A stretch of 15,694 bases of DNA from Gallionella sp. (lineage in GTDB: Bacteria > Pseudomonadota > Gammaproteobacteria > Burkholderiales > Gallionellaceae): assembly GCA_017880945.1 (NCBI GenBank), contig JADGRM010000020.1:1-15694 (forward strand), read 5' to 3'. The stretch's first letter is position 1. The number at the start of each line of letters is the position of its first letter. The position numbers were made by a program, and so were the translations under genes. Under the pieces are notes generated by a model, which saw only the letters and a list, made by a program, of their open reading frames with translations, did not search any database and was not told the DNA's origin. This document shows, piece by piece, positions 1 to 7,570 of this stretch.

Positions 1-208
1 CATGGCGGACATCGGGCGCGATCTGATGATCCGCATAATACTCGCGCATGAAACGGATCGCATCCCAGTGGTCTTCGGTGAGCTGGATGTTTTCCTGAAT
101 GGCAAGTTGCCTGGCCACTGTCTCGTTCCACTCCTGGGGGTCGACCAAATAACCTTCTTCGTCAGTGTTGGGCAGTTGCGGGATTTCTTCCATCTTTTCA
201 CGTCGCAT
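1..208 (-). CDS. TusE/DsrC-family sulfur-relay protein (partial, N-terminal ~69 residues)
   Basis: The visible N-terminal part reads as the TusE/DsrC/DsvC fold: a DEEGYL turn near residue 16, then an LTEDHWDAIRFMREYY helix and an IAPDVR segment, all family hallmarks. Family members carry persulfide sulfur on a C-terminal cysteine. TusE passes it on for tRNA 2-thiouridine synthesis, and DsrC works with dissimilatory sulfite reductase. The C-terminus lies beyond base 1. The number of conserved cysteines that separates TusE from DsrC therefore cannot be seen, and no symbol is given. The ATG at 208 is preceded by an in-frame stop (218-220) and has no good ribosome-binding site. A second in-frame ATG at 193 is equally possible. 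The gene follows the LOG gene by 27 bases on the same strand and is probably co-transcribed with it. Confidence 0.85.
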   Translation of the reverse strand, partial: MRREKMEEIPQLPNTDEEGYLVDPQEWNETVARQLAIQENIQLTEDHWDAIRFMREYYADHQIAPDVRH

Positions 209-235
209 AAATGAACATCATCGGCCGGAGTGCCA

Positions 236-952
236 CTACAAATAAAGCTGCTTCTCGCGTTCCGCTTCGGTTGGCTCAAAGCCGCGTGTCTCGTAGTATT
301 TGAAAATGGCGTTGACGACCGCTTTAGGTTCGTCGATGACCTGAATCAGCTCCATGTCTTCCGGGCTGATGACTTTTTCATCCAGCAACGAGGTGAGGAA
401 CCAGTCCAGCATGCCTCCCCAAAATTGCTTGCCCACTAAAATGATCGGGATGCGCCGTATCTTGCCGGTTTGTACCAGGGTGAGTGCTTCCATCAGCTCG
501 TCCAGCGTGCCGAAGCCGCCCGGCATCACGACGTAAGCGCTGGCGAATTTCACGAACATCACCTTGCGCGCGAAGAAATGCTGGAAGGTCTGGCTGATGT
601 TCTGGTAGAGGTTGCCGACCTGTTCGTGCGGCAGCTGTATGTTCAGCCCGACGCTGGGCGACTTGCCGTAGAACGCGCCCTTGTTGGCGGCCTCCATGAT
701 TCCCGGGCCGCCGCCCGAGATGACCGAAAATCCGGCATCCGAAAGCAGGCGCGCGATCTCCTCGGTGAGTTTGTAATAGGGTTGGTCGGGCTTGGTGCGC
801 GCGCTGCCGAAGATGCTCACGGCGGGGTGGATCTGGTTAAGCCGTTCGGTGGCAGAAACAAACTCTGACATAATGCCGAACACGCGCCAGGCCTCTTTGG
901 AATTCCATGCCTCCGGTACCACGGATTTGGGCAGTTTGGATGGTATGTTCAT
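236..952 (-). CDS. LOG-family protein (TIGR00730-type Rossmann fold, putative nucleotide 5'-monophosphate nucleosidase)
   Basis: This is a 238-residue cytosolic protein with the two signatures of the LOG/YgdH lysine-decarboxylase-like family: GGGPGIMEAA at residues 80-89 and PGGFGTLDE at 144-152. The IFGSAR strand at 47-52 fits the start of the Rossmann fold. Characterised relatives hydrolyse nucleoside 5'-monophosphates to base and ribose 5-phosphate. Plant and some bacterial members act on cytokinin ribotides. The physiological substrate here cannot be read from sequence, and the old 'lysine decarboxylase' label is not supported. The length of about 240 residues, with an N-terminal helical extension, matches the longer bacterial group. 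The ATG at 952 has a GGGGGA stretch about 6 bases upstream, which supports this start. It diverges from polA and is followed 27 bases later by the TusE/DsrC-like gene. Confidence 0.9.
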   Translation of the reverse strand: MNIPSKLPKSVVPEAWNSKEAWRVFGIMSEFVSATERLNQIHPAVSIFGSARTKPDQPYYKLTEEIARLLSDAGFSVISGGGPGIMEAANKGAFYGKSPSVGLNIQLPHEQVGNLYQNISQTFQHFFARKVMFVKFASAYVVMPGGFGTLDELMEALTLVQTGKIRRIPIILVGKQFWGGMLDWFLTSLLDEKVISPEDMELIQVIDEPKAVVNAIFKYYETRGFEPTEAEREKQLYL

Positions 953-995
953 GCGTTTCCCCCAGAAAAAAACTTAGCCTAAAATTTAGACAAAA
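953..995. promoter_or_regulatory. 43-bp divergent intergenic region between the LOG gene and polA
   Basis: Both genes must start from within or around these 43 bases. The centre holds a near-palindrome, CTAAAATTTAG (979-989). It contains TAAAAT at 980-985, a -10-like hexamer for polA, and the complementary TAAATT in the opposite direction. No convincing -35 box is seen for either direction. If TAAAAT is the polA -10, the transcript would begin only a few bases before the ATG at 996. The assignment is an inference from spacing and base content. Confidence 0.35.
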
Positions 996-3809
996 ATGAA
1001 AACGAACGAAGAGAGTTTCTCTAAAACATTGCCGGTAGTAGACGGTAATACATTACCGTTTGCAAACGGTAAAACCCTACTATTGGTTGACGGCTCGTCG
1101 TTCCTGTATCGCGCGTTCCATGCCATGCCGGATCTGCGCAACCGTCATGGCGAACCCACCGGCGCGATCTACGGCGTGCTCAACATGCTGCGCAAGCTGC
1201 GCAATGATTACCCGGCGGATTATAGCCTGTGCGTATTCGATGCAAAAGGCAAAACCTTCCGCGACGACTGGTATCCCGAATACAAGGCGCATCGCCCCGC
1301 CATGCCGGCCGACCTGGTGCTGCAGATAGAACCCCTGCATCAGGCTATCGCCGCCTCAGGCTGGAACCTGCTGATGCTGGATGGCGTGGAGGCGGACGAC
1401 GTGATCGGCACATTGGCGCAACAAGCCCTGGACGGCGTGCGCTGCGTGATCGCCACCGGAGACAAGGACCTCGCGCAACTGGTGAATGAGCGCGTGACGC
1501 TGATCAACACGATGAGCAACGAGACGCTGGATATCGCCGGTGTGAACGCCAAATTCGGCGTGCCGCCGGAGCGCATCGTCGATTATCTGACTTTGACCGG
1601 CGATGTGGTGGACAACGTGCCTGGCGTTGAGAAGGTCGGCCCGAAGACCGCGGTGAAGTGGCTCACCCAGTATGGCACGCTGGACAATCTGATGAAGCAT
1701 GCCGACGAGATCGGCGGTGTGGTCGGAGAGAATCTGCGCAAGGCGCTGGACTGGCTGCCTCAGGCGCGCCGTTTGATCACGGTGAAATGTAATGTGGAAC
1801 TTCCGCAGACTTATAGCGAACTGATACCACCACCGGCAGACAAGGAGCAATTGCGCAGTTTGTACGAACGGTTTGAATTTAAAACTTGGCTGCGCGAGCT
1901 TGATGGCGGAAAGAATGCCAACGCCGTTCCCTCCCCTGCACAGGCTGGAATTGCCGATCCAGCCACACCGGATTTTCTTGGCGATCCGCCCACCCGTACT
2001 GACAGCGCGCACTACGAAACGATACTGAGCGAAGCGCAGCTCGACATGTGGCTGAAGAAAATACTCGCCGCCGAACTGGTCTGTGTGGATACCGAAACTA
2101 CCGGACTGGACATGATGAATGCGCAACTGGTCGGCATGTCGTTCGCGATCACGCCGCACCAAGCCGCCTATCTGCCGTTGGCGCACATCTACCCCGGCGC
2201 GCCGGATCAGCTCAGTCGCGCGCATGTACTCGTTAAACTCAAACACTGGCTGGAAAGTCCCAAGCACAAAAAACTCGGGCAGAACCTCAAATACGACATG
2301 CATATTTTCGCCAACCACGGCATCACGCTGGCAGGTATTCATGATGACACGCTGCTGCAATCCTATGTGCTGGAAAGCCACAAGCCGCACGACATGGACA
2401 ACCTCGCGTTGCGTCACCTCAACGTGAAGACCATCAGCTTCGCCGAAGTGGCGGGCAAGGGTGCGAAACAGATCTGCTTCGACCAGGTGGATATCGATAC
2501 CGCGACGCACTATGCCGCCGAAGATGCCGACATCACGCTGCAATTGCATCAGAACCTGTCCCCGCAGATAGCGGCGCAGAAGGGCTTGCAGCATGTGTAT
2601 CGCGACATCGAAATGCCCAGCATGCACGTGCTCTACACGATGGAGCGCAATGGCGTGCTGCTCGACTGTGCGCTGCTGCAGATCCAGAGTCGCGAACTGG
2701 GCGAAAAACTGATTGCGCTGGAAGCCAGGGCACACGAGGCTGCCGGGCAGCCGTTCAACTTGAATTCGCCCAAGCAGATACAGGAGATCCTGTTCGACAA
2801 ACTCGGCCTGCCGGTCGTGAAAAAGACCCCGAGTGGCACACCCTCCACCGACGAGGAAGTGTTGCAGGAACTTGCACTCGATTACCCGCTGCCGAAAATC
2901 CTGCTGGAATATCGCGGCATGGCGAAACTCAAATCTACCTACACCGACAAATTGCCGCTGATGGTGGATAGAGAAACCGGGCGCGTGCACACCAGCTATT
3001 CGCAGGCGGTCGCGGTCACCGGGCGGCTGGCCTCCAGCGACCCCAACCTGCAGAACATCCCGATACGCAGCGCGGAAGGTCGGCGCATCCGCGAAGCGTT
3101 CATCGCAACGCCCGGCAGCCGCATCGTGTCGGCCGACTATTCGCAGATCGAGTTGCGCATCATGGCGCACCTGTCAGGTGACGCGGGTTTGCTCGCGGCA
3201 TTCGCCAACAACGAGGATATTCACCGCGCAACCGCTGCGGAAATATTCATGGTCGCGCCTGCCGAAGTATCCGGCGAGCAGCGCCGCTATGCCAAGGTCA
3301 TCAACTTCGGCCTGATCTACGGCATGTCCGCGTTCGGCCTGGCCAAGCAACTCGGCATCGAACGAGGCGCGGCAATCGCCTACATCGACCGCTACTTTGC
3401 GCGTTATCCCGGCGTAAAGAACTACATGGACAGCACGCGCGAACAGGCCAAACAACAGGGCTATGTCGAGACCGTGTTCGGTCGCCGCCTGTGGTTGCCG
3501 GAGATCAACAGCAGCAACGGCCAGCGCCGCCAGGGAGCGGAACGCGCCGCGATCAACGCGCCGATGCAAGGCACGGCGGCGGACCTGATCAAGCTTGCGA
3601 TGATTGCTGTGCAACACTGGCTGGAAACCGAAAAATTGCACAGCAGATTGATCATGCAAGTACACGACGAACTGGTGCTGGAAGTGCCGCAGGCCGAGCT
3701 GCATCTGGTCAAGGAAATGCTGCCCAGGCTGATGTGCGGCGTCGCCGAGCTGCAAGTGCCGCTATTGGTGGAATTGGGGGAGGGGAAGAATTGGGATGAG
3801 GCGCACTAA
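996..3809 (+). CDS. polA: DNA polymerase I
   Basis: A 937-residue protein (E. coli 928) that aligns along the whole of Pol I, which fills gaps and removes primers in repair and lagging-strand synthesis. The 5'-3' exonuclease domain occupies about residues 26-320. The 3'-5' proofreading domain keeps all acidic ligands: D365 and E367 in DTETTGLD, D434 in LKYD, and D510 in YAAED. In the polymerase domain the metal-binding D714 (SADYSQIELR) and D891 (QVHDELV) are present. The O-helix has K767, F771 and Y775; the phenylalanine at that place is the usual bacterial type. The enzyme should be fully active. The chosen ATG at 996 has no clear ribosome-binding site. It adds about 25 residues before the usual KTLLLVDGSS start, and that extension is an 8-residue repeat (see separate entry). 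No other ATG in frame comes before residue 44; TTG codons at 1029 and 1083 are weak alternatives. Confidence 0.98.
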   Translation: MKTNEESFSKTLPVVDGNTLPFANGKTLLLVDGSSFLYRAFHAMPDLRNRHGEPTGAIYGVLNMLRKLRNDYPADYSLCVFDAKGKTFRDDWYPEYKAHRPAMPADLVLQIEPLHQAIAASGWNLLMLDGVEADDVIGTLAQQALDGVRCVIATGDKDLAQLVNERVTLINTMSNETLDIAGVNAKFGVPPERIVDYLTLTGDVVDNVPGVEKVGPKTAVKWLTQYGTLDNLMKHADEIGGVVGENLRKALDWLPQARRLITVKCNVELPQTYSELIPPPADKEQLRSLYERFEFKTWLRELDGGKNANAVPSPAQAGIADPATPDFLGDPPTRTDSAHYETILSEAQLDMWLKKILAAELVCVDTETTGLDMMNAQLVGMSFAITPHQAAYLPLAHIYPGAPDQLSRAHVLVKLKHWLESPKHKKLGQNLKYDMHIFANHGITLAGIHDDTLLQSYVLESHKPHDMDNLALRHLNVKTISFAEVAGKGAKQICFDQVDIDTATHYAAEDADITLQLHQNLSPQIAAQKGLQHVYRDIEMPSMHVLYTMERNGVLLDCALLQIQSRELGEKLIALEARAHEAAGQPFNLNSPKQIQEILFDKLGLPVVKKTPSGTPSTDEEVLQELALDYPLPKILLEYRGMAKLKSTYTDKLPLMVDRETGRVHTSYSQAVAVTGRLASSDPNLQNIPIRSAEGRRIREAFIATPGSRIVSADYSQIELRIMAHLSGDAGLLAAFANNEDIHRATAAEIFMVAPAEVSGEQRRYAKVINFGLIYGMSAFGLAKQLGIERGAAIAYIDRYFARYPGVKNYMDSTREQAKQQGYVETVFGRRLWLPEINSSNGQRRQGAERAAINAPMQGTAADLIKLAMIAVQHWLETEKLHSRLIMQVHDELVLEVPQAELHLVKEMLPRLMCGVAELQVPLLVELGEGKNWDEAH
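1023..1094 (+). repeat. Triple in-frame 24-bp (8-codon) repeat at the PolA N-terminus
   Basis: Three consecutive 24-base units encode KTLPVVDG (1023-1046), NTLPFANG (1047-1070) and KTLLLVDG (1071-1094). By eye, units 1 and 2 match at 18 of 24 bases, and units 1 and 3 at 15 of 24. The third unit is the conserved first strand of Pol I, so the first two look like diverged copies that have lengthened the protein without breaking the frame. Confidence 0.75.
1042..1072. repeat. Alternating ACGGTAA boxes forming two overlapping perfect palindromes
   Basis: ACGGTAAT (1042-1049), its complement ATTACCGT (1052-1059) and ACGGTAA (1066-1072) lie in alternating orientation. The first pair forms an 8-bp inverted repeat with a 2-base centre. 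The second pair lies within a perfect 20-bp palindrome at 1053-1072 (half-site TTACCGTTTG). The middle box can pair with either neighbour but not both at once. Possible roles are an operator for a dimeric protein or an mRNA switch over the polA start region; neither is shown. It may also just be a by-product of the tandem repeat. Confidence 0.7.
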
Positions 3810-3842
3810 ATTACATTGCACGAATTTATGTGATTCATGCCA

Positions 3843-3871
3843 CAGACATAGAAATAAAACTTTTTTATGCT
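3843..3871 (+). promoter_or_regulatory. Candidate sigma-70 promoter for the cytochrome gene
   Basis: CAGACA (3843-3848) resembles a -35 box at four of six positions, and TATGCT (3866-3871) resembles a -10 box, with a 17-base spacer. This would place the transcript start near 3878, about 30 bases before the ATG at 3907. The region 3810-3906 has no polA terminator that I can recognise. The call rests on consensus matching only. Confidence 0.35.
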
Positions 3872-3906
3872 AGCCGCTACATTGATTACCGACAAGAGGA
3901 ATTGAT

Positions 3907-4371
3907 ATGAAATCGAATAGACTCGCACAGATCGCATTGCTGCTCTGGCTTTTTACCGTTGCCGTATTCGCCTGGTTTTTCGTCCGCGGCAATGTTGCTG
4001 CGGGAAACGATGGCCGAACCGCTGTGGTATTGCAAGCCGGTGAGCGCGACCTGATCCTGTCCGAAATGCGCGGTCTGCTGGTTGCGACGCAAGGGATTCT
4101 GGATGGTGCAAATAATGGTGACATGCAGCGCATCAGCAAGGCAGCACGTGCGGCTGGCATGGCCGGTGCGGCGGATGTCAATCCGGTATTGATGGCGAAA
4201 TTGCCGCTGGAGCTTAAGCAACTGGGTATGAGCGTGCACCGCGACATGGATGACATCGCCAGCGCCGCGGAAAGCGGGCAGCCGCCAGCGGAGATTTTGA
4301 AGATGGCCTCCAACGTCTTGACAAAATGCGTGGCTTGTCACGCAACATGGCAGCTTAGGGTGGCAAATTAA
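3907..4371 (+). CDS. Membrane-anchored monohaem c-type cytochrome, c'/c-556-like
   Basis: This 154-residue protein has one hydrophobic N-terminal segment (about residues 7-27) followed by an exported helical domain. A single haem-attachment motif CVACH (C141, C144, H145) lies only ten residues from the C-terminus. A C-terminal CXXCH on a protein of this size with predicted long helices is the plan of four-helix-bundle cytochromes c' and c-556. Met54 in the first helix (LSEMRGLL) could be a sixth haem ligand, as in c-556. If it is not, the haem would be five-coordinate as in c', which binds NO and CO. An AXA-like stretch after the hydrophobic segment (VAAG, 30-33) leaves cleavage possible, but I favour an uncleaved anchor. 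AGAGGA at 3895-3900 is a good ribosome-binding site. The gene stands alone, downstream of polA and converging on topA. The physiological partner is unknown. Confidence 0.8.
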   Translation: MKSNRLAQIALLLWLFTVAVFAWFFVRGNVAAGNDGRTAVVLQAGERDLILSEMRGLLVATQGILDGANNGDMQRISKAARAAGMAGAADVNPVLMAKLPLELKQLGMSVHRDMDDIASAAESGQPPAEILKMASNVLTKCVACHATWQLRVAN

Positions 4372-4419
4372 AGGTGTGTGGTAGCGCAAAGCGATTTGCC
4401 TGCCGCGGGCCTGCAAAAT

Positions 4420-7083
4420 CTATGCCTTGCTCCTGACGGTTTTCTTCGCAGCAACCTTCTTCGTGGCTGGCTTCGTCACCTTCACAGCAGCGACTTTCTT
4501 GGCGGCAGGCTTGGCTACTTTCGTTGCGGTCTTCGCCTTGGTGGTCGCGGTCTTGGTCGTTGTAGCCTTGGGCTTGGCCGTTTTGGTTTTTGTTTCCTTG
4601 GGTGCAGCCTTGGCTTTGGTGGTCTTGGCCGCCGGCTTTTTGCTGGTTGGCCCCTTCGCCGCCTTGGCTGCGATCAGTTCCAGCGCCTCTTCCAGCGTGA
4701 TGTCATCCGGCGACACGCCCTTGGGCAGCGTCGCGTTGATCTTGCCGTGGCGGGCGTACGGGCCGTAACGGCCGCTGCAAATTTCCACGCTGGCCTTGTC
4801 GTCCGGGTGATCGCCCAGCACGCGCAATACGGTGTTGCCGTCGCGGGCCTGGGCCAGCAATTCCACCGCGCGCGCCAGGGTGATGTCGAAGATGCTGTCC
4901 GTGCGCGGGATGGATTTGAATTTGCCGTCGTGACCGATGTAGGGGCCGAAGCGGCCGATGTTGACGACGACTTTTTTGCCGGATTCGGGGTGTGCGCCGA
5001 GCTCGCGCGGCAGTGCCAGCAGCTTCAGCGCGCTGGCCAGGTCGGCTTGTTCTAGCGGCATTTCCTTGGGCCAGGAGACGCGTTTGGGTTTGGCTTTTTC
5101 GCCCTCCACTACTTCGCCGAGCTGCACGTAGTGGCCGTATGGGCCGCGCAATAACAACACGGGTTGCTGGGTGTCGGGATGCGCGCCCAGTTCCACTCTG
5201 GCCGAGGCATCATCCTGTGATTCGCCGCTGAGGCTGCGTTTGTATTTGCACTCCGGATAGTTGGTGCAGCTGATGAAGCTGCCGTAGCGGCTGAGCTTTT
5301 TGGCGAGGGGTTTGCCGCATTCCGGGCACGCCTCGTTTATCAACTCGACCGGACGGTCGATGTCGGCTTTTTCCTTGATCAGTTTGGAAAATCCTTTCCA
5401 GAATTCGCCCATCACGCCGATCCAGTCGCGCCTTCCTTCGGACACTTCGTCCAGCTCGTCTTCGAGATGGGCGGTGAAATCGTAATCCACATAACGGGTG
5501 AAATGATCGGTAAGGAAGCGCGTGACGACGCGCCCGACATCGGTGGGCATGAAGCGCTTCTTGTCCAGAATGGCATATTCTCTGGCTTGCAGCGTAGAGA
5601 TGATGGTGGCGTAGGTGGAAGGGCGGCCGATGCCATGCTCTTCCAGCGATTTGACCAGACTGGCTTCGGAGTATCGCGGCGGCGGCTGGGTGAAATGTTG
5701 CTCGCCATACAGCTTGTCGATCGGCAACACATCGCCCTCGGCCAGCGGCGGCAGTTTGCCGCTTTCTTCCTCGGTAGCGTCGTCCACGTCTTCCATATAT
5801 ACGCCGATGAAACCGGGGAATACCATCACCTGACCATTGGCGCGGAACAGTGTGTTGTCCCCGCCCAAACGGATGTCCAGACTGACGGTGTCGAAACGCG
5901 CCGGAGCCATCTGGCAGGCCAGCGTGCGCTTCCAGATCATCTCGTAGAGGCGCGCCTGATCGGCGGTCAAGTGACTGCGCATGCTGTCCGGTGTGCGCTC
6001 GATCGAGGTCGGGCGTATAGCTTCGTGCGACTCCTGGGCGTTCTTGGTCTTGCTCTTGTAGGTCGGCTGGGTGCTGGGCAGATATTCCGACGAGAAATTG
6101 TTGCTGATGTAATCGCGGATTTCCTGCACCGCTTCTTTCGCCAGCGACACCGAGTCGGTACGCATGTAGGAGATCAGACCGACTGTCTGGCCGCCGATGT
6201 CCACGCCTTCATACAGCGATTGCGCGGTGCGCATCGTGCGGTCGGCGGTCATGCCCAGTTTGCGCACCGCTTCCTGCTGCAAGGTGGACGTGGTGAACGG
6301 CGCGGCGGCATAACGCTGCTTGGCCTTTTTCTCGACGCGCACCACCTTGGGCGGCAGCTTGGCATCGTTGAGCTTGGCAAAAATCGCGTCATATTCGGCC
6401 TGGTTACCTATGCTGAGTTGCTCGAGCTTCTTGCCCTGGTACTGGAACAGCTTGGCGGTGAACGGCTGGTGATCCTTGTGGCTGTCCAGATGCACGGTCC
6501 AGTATTCCTGGCTCTTGAATGCTTCGATCTCCAGCTCGCGTTCGACGATCATGCGCAGCGCGGGACTTTGCACTCGGCCCGCCGAAAGACCCGGACGGAT
6601 CTTGCGCCATAGCAGCGGCGACAGATTGAAGCCGACCAGATAGTCCAGCGCGCGGCGCGCCTGCTGCGCGTTCACCAGCGGCTGGGAGATCTCGCGGGGG
6701 TGAGCGACCGCTTCGCGCACTGCCGACTGGGTGATCTCATAGAACACCACGCGCTGCATGTTCTTGCCCTTCATGCCGCGCTTGGCTTTGAGCAATTCGG
6801 AAATGTGCCAGGCGATCGCCTCCCCTTCGCGGTCCGGATCGGGCGCCAGATAGATGTTGTCCGCAGCGGCGGCGGCCTTGGAGATCGCGTCCATATGCTT
6901 GCTGTTGCGCGCGATGGTTTCGTACTTCATCGCAAAATCGTTGTCGGGGTCGACCGCGCCGGTCTTGGGAACCAGATCGCGCACGTGCCCATACGAGGCG
7001 AGTATCTCGAAATCCTTGCCCAGGTATTTTTGCAGCGTTTTGGCTTTTGCCGGAGATTCGACGATCAGTAGATTGGTTGCCAT
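4420..7083 (-). CDS. topA: DNA topoisomerase I (type IA, omega protein)
   Basis: An 887-residue enzyme that relaxes negative supercoils by single-strand passage. The Toprim domain is at the N-terminus, with E9 in VESPAKAK and the acidic DPDREGE at 82-88. The active-site tyrosine is Y306 in SYMRTDS. One four-cysteine zinc ribbon follows (C586, C589, C606, C612). After it come three topoisomerase C-terminal repeats built around GPYG, FGPYIG and YGPYAR. E. coli TopA has instead three zinc ribbons, so this is the repeat-type C-terminus common in other bacteria. The last 77 residues (811-887) are almost only Lys, Ala, Thr, Val and Pro, with 24 lysines, like a histone H1 tail. No clear ribosome-binding site precedes the ATG at 7083. 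The gene starts 16 bases after smg and is probably translated by coupling within the lysM-dprA-smg-topA operon. Confidence 0.97.
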   Translation of the reverse strand: MATNLLIVESPAKAKTLQKYLGKDFEILASYGHVRDLVPKTGAVDPDNDFAMKYETIARNSKHMDAISKAAAAADNIYLAPDPDREGEAIAWHISELLKAKRGMKGKNMQRVVFYEITQSAVREAVAHPREISQPLVNAQQARRALDYLVGFNLSPLLWRKIRPGLSAGRVQSPALRMIVERELEIEAFKSQEYWTVHLDSHKDHQPFTAKLFQYQGKKLEQLSIGNQAEYDAIFAKLNDAKLPPKVVRVEKKAKQRYAAAPFTTSTLQQEAVRKLGMTADRTMRTAQSLYEGVDIGGQTVGLISYMRTDSVSLAKEAVQEIRDYISNNFSSEYLPSTQPTYKSKTKNAQESHEAIRPTSIERTPDSMRSHLTADQARLYEMIWKRTLACQMAPARFDTVSLDIRLGGDNTLFRANGQVMVFPGFIGVYMEDVDDATEEESGKLPPLAEGDVLPIDKLYGEQHFTQPPPRYSEASLVKSLEEHGIGRPSTYATIISTLQAREYAILDKKRFMPTDVGRVVTRFLTDHFTRYVDYDFTAHLEDELDEVSEGRRDWIGVMGEFWKGFSKLIKEKADIDRPVELINEACPECGKPLAKKLSRYGSFISCTNYPECKYKRSLSGESQDDASARVELGAHPDTQQPVLLLRGPYGHYVQLGEVVEGEKAKPKRVSWPKEMPLEQADLASALKLLALPRELGAHPESGKKVVVNIGRFGPYIGHDGKFKSIPRTDSIFDITLARAVELLAQARDGNTVLRVLGDHPDDKASVEICSGRYGPYARHGKINATLPKGVSPDDITLEEALELIAAKAAKGPTSKKPAAKTTKAKAAPKETKTKTAKPKATTTKTATTKAKTATKVAKPAAKKVAAVKVTKPATKKVAAKKTVRSKA

Positions 7084-7099
7084 GCGTGCGGTTTGGTGT

Positions 7100-7555
7100 T
7101 CAGTGTAGTTGTGCGGAATGTAGCGGCGTGAGCAATTCTTCGATCAACAGCGGATCAAGGTCTTGATGGCGATTCCACAACACCATCAACATGATCAGCT
7201 TGAGCTTGTCCAGTGCGAGGTTTTCATGTTTCAGCGCGACGGATCGATCGATGATCATCTCGCGTTCGACCGCGGAAATTAAGTGCTGCTGTTCGGCGAA
7301 CAGCAGGAACTGGCGGGCTTCAAAGCTGATGAGCCGCAATTCCAACTCGGCAAAATGGCGCGGTCCGGTGTGCTCAAGGATGTCGGGATAACTATCGGGA
7401 TTTTGTTGTTGCAGAGCAGACAACCAGGTCAGGGCATCGCTGATCTCCTCCTCCTCGAAACCGGCGGCGGAGAGTTTGCGCGATAGCTTGTCTGGCTCAG
7501 GATAACTGCCTGCGTCAAAATAACTTTCAAACAGGTACATCAGGATTTCAAACAT
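7100..7555 (-). CDS. smg: Smg family protein (DUF494)
   Basis: A 151-residue acidic cytosolic protein with the pattern of the Smg/DUF494 family: MFEILMYLFE at the start, then a GFEEEEISDALTWL helix and a C-terminal LKLIMLMVLWNRHQ segment. The molecular function is not known. Its place directly after dprA and before topA is a long-conserved arrangement in beta- and gammaproteobacteria (in E. coli, smg follows dprA and precedes a topA-like zinc-finger gene). The ATG at 7555 comes 15 bases after the dprA stop without a strong ribosome-binding site, which suggests coupled translation. The family assignment is from remembered sequence features and strongly supported by context. Confidence 0.9.
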   Translation of the reverse strand: MFEILMYLFESYFDAGSYPEPDKLSRKLSAAGFEEEEISDALTWLSALQQQNPDSYPDILEHTGPRHFAELELRLISFEARQFLLFAEQQHLISAVEREMIIDRSVALKHENLALDKLKLIMLMVLWNRHQDLDPLLIEELLTPLHSAQLH

Positions 7556-7570
7556 GGTGTGCGCAGTGAG

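Noticed and set aside
1356..3170. 604-codon open frame on the minus strand
   Set aside because: It lies entirely antisense to polA, which has every Pol I motif intact. The antisense frame stays open because of the codon bias of polA; its product is His/Arg/Val/Gln-rich and shows no recognisable domain.
4386..4399. Possible bidirectional terminator between the cytochrome gene and topA (GCAAA-GCGA-TTTGC)
   Set aside because: The stem is only 5 bp and no T-run follows on either strand. It is too weak to call, although a convergent gene pair would be expected to need a terminator here.
3886..4416. 176-codon minus-strand open frame over the cytochrome gene
   Set aside because: The plus strand has a ribosome-binding site, a membrane segment and an intact CXXCH motif. 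The minus-strand product has no family features.
5467..6612. 381-codon open frame on the plus strand
   Set aside because: Antisense to the catalytic core of topA, with low-complexity His/Arg/Gly-rich composition and no motif; a shadow of the real gene.
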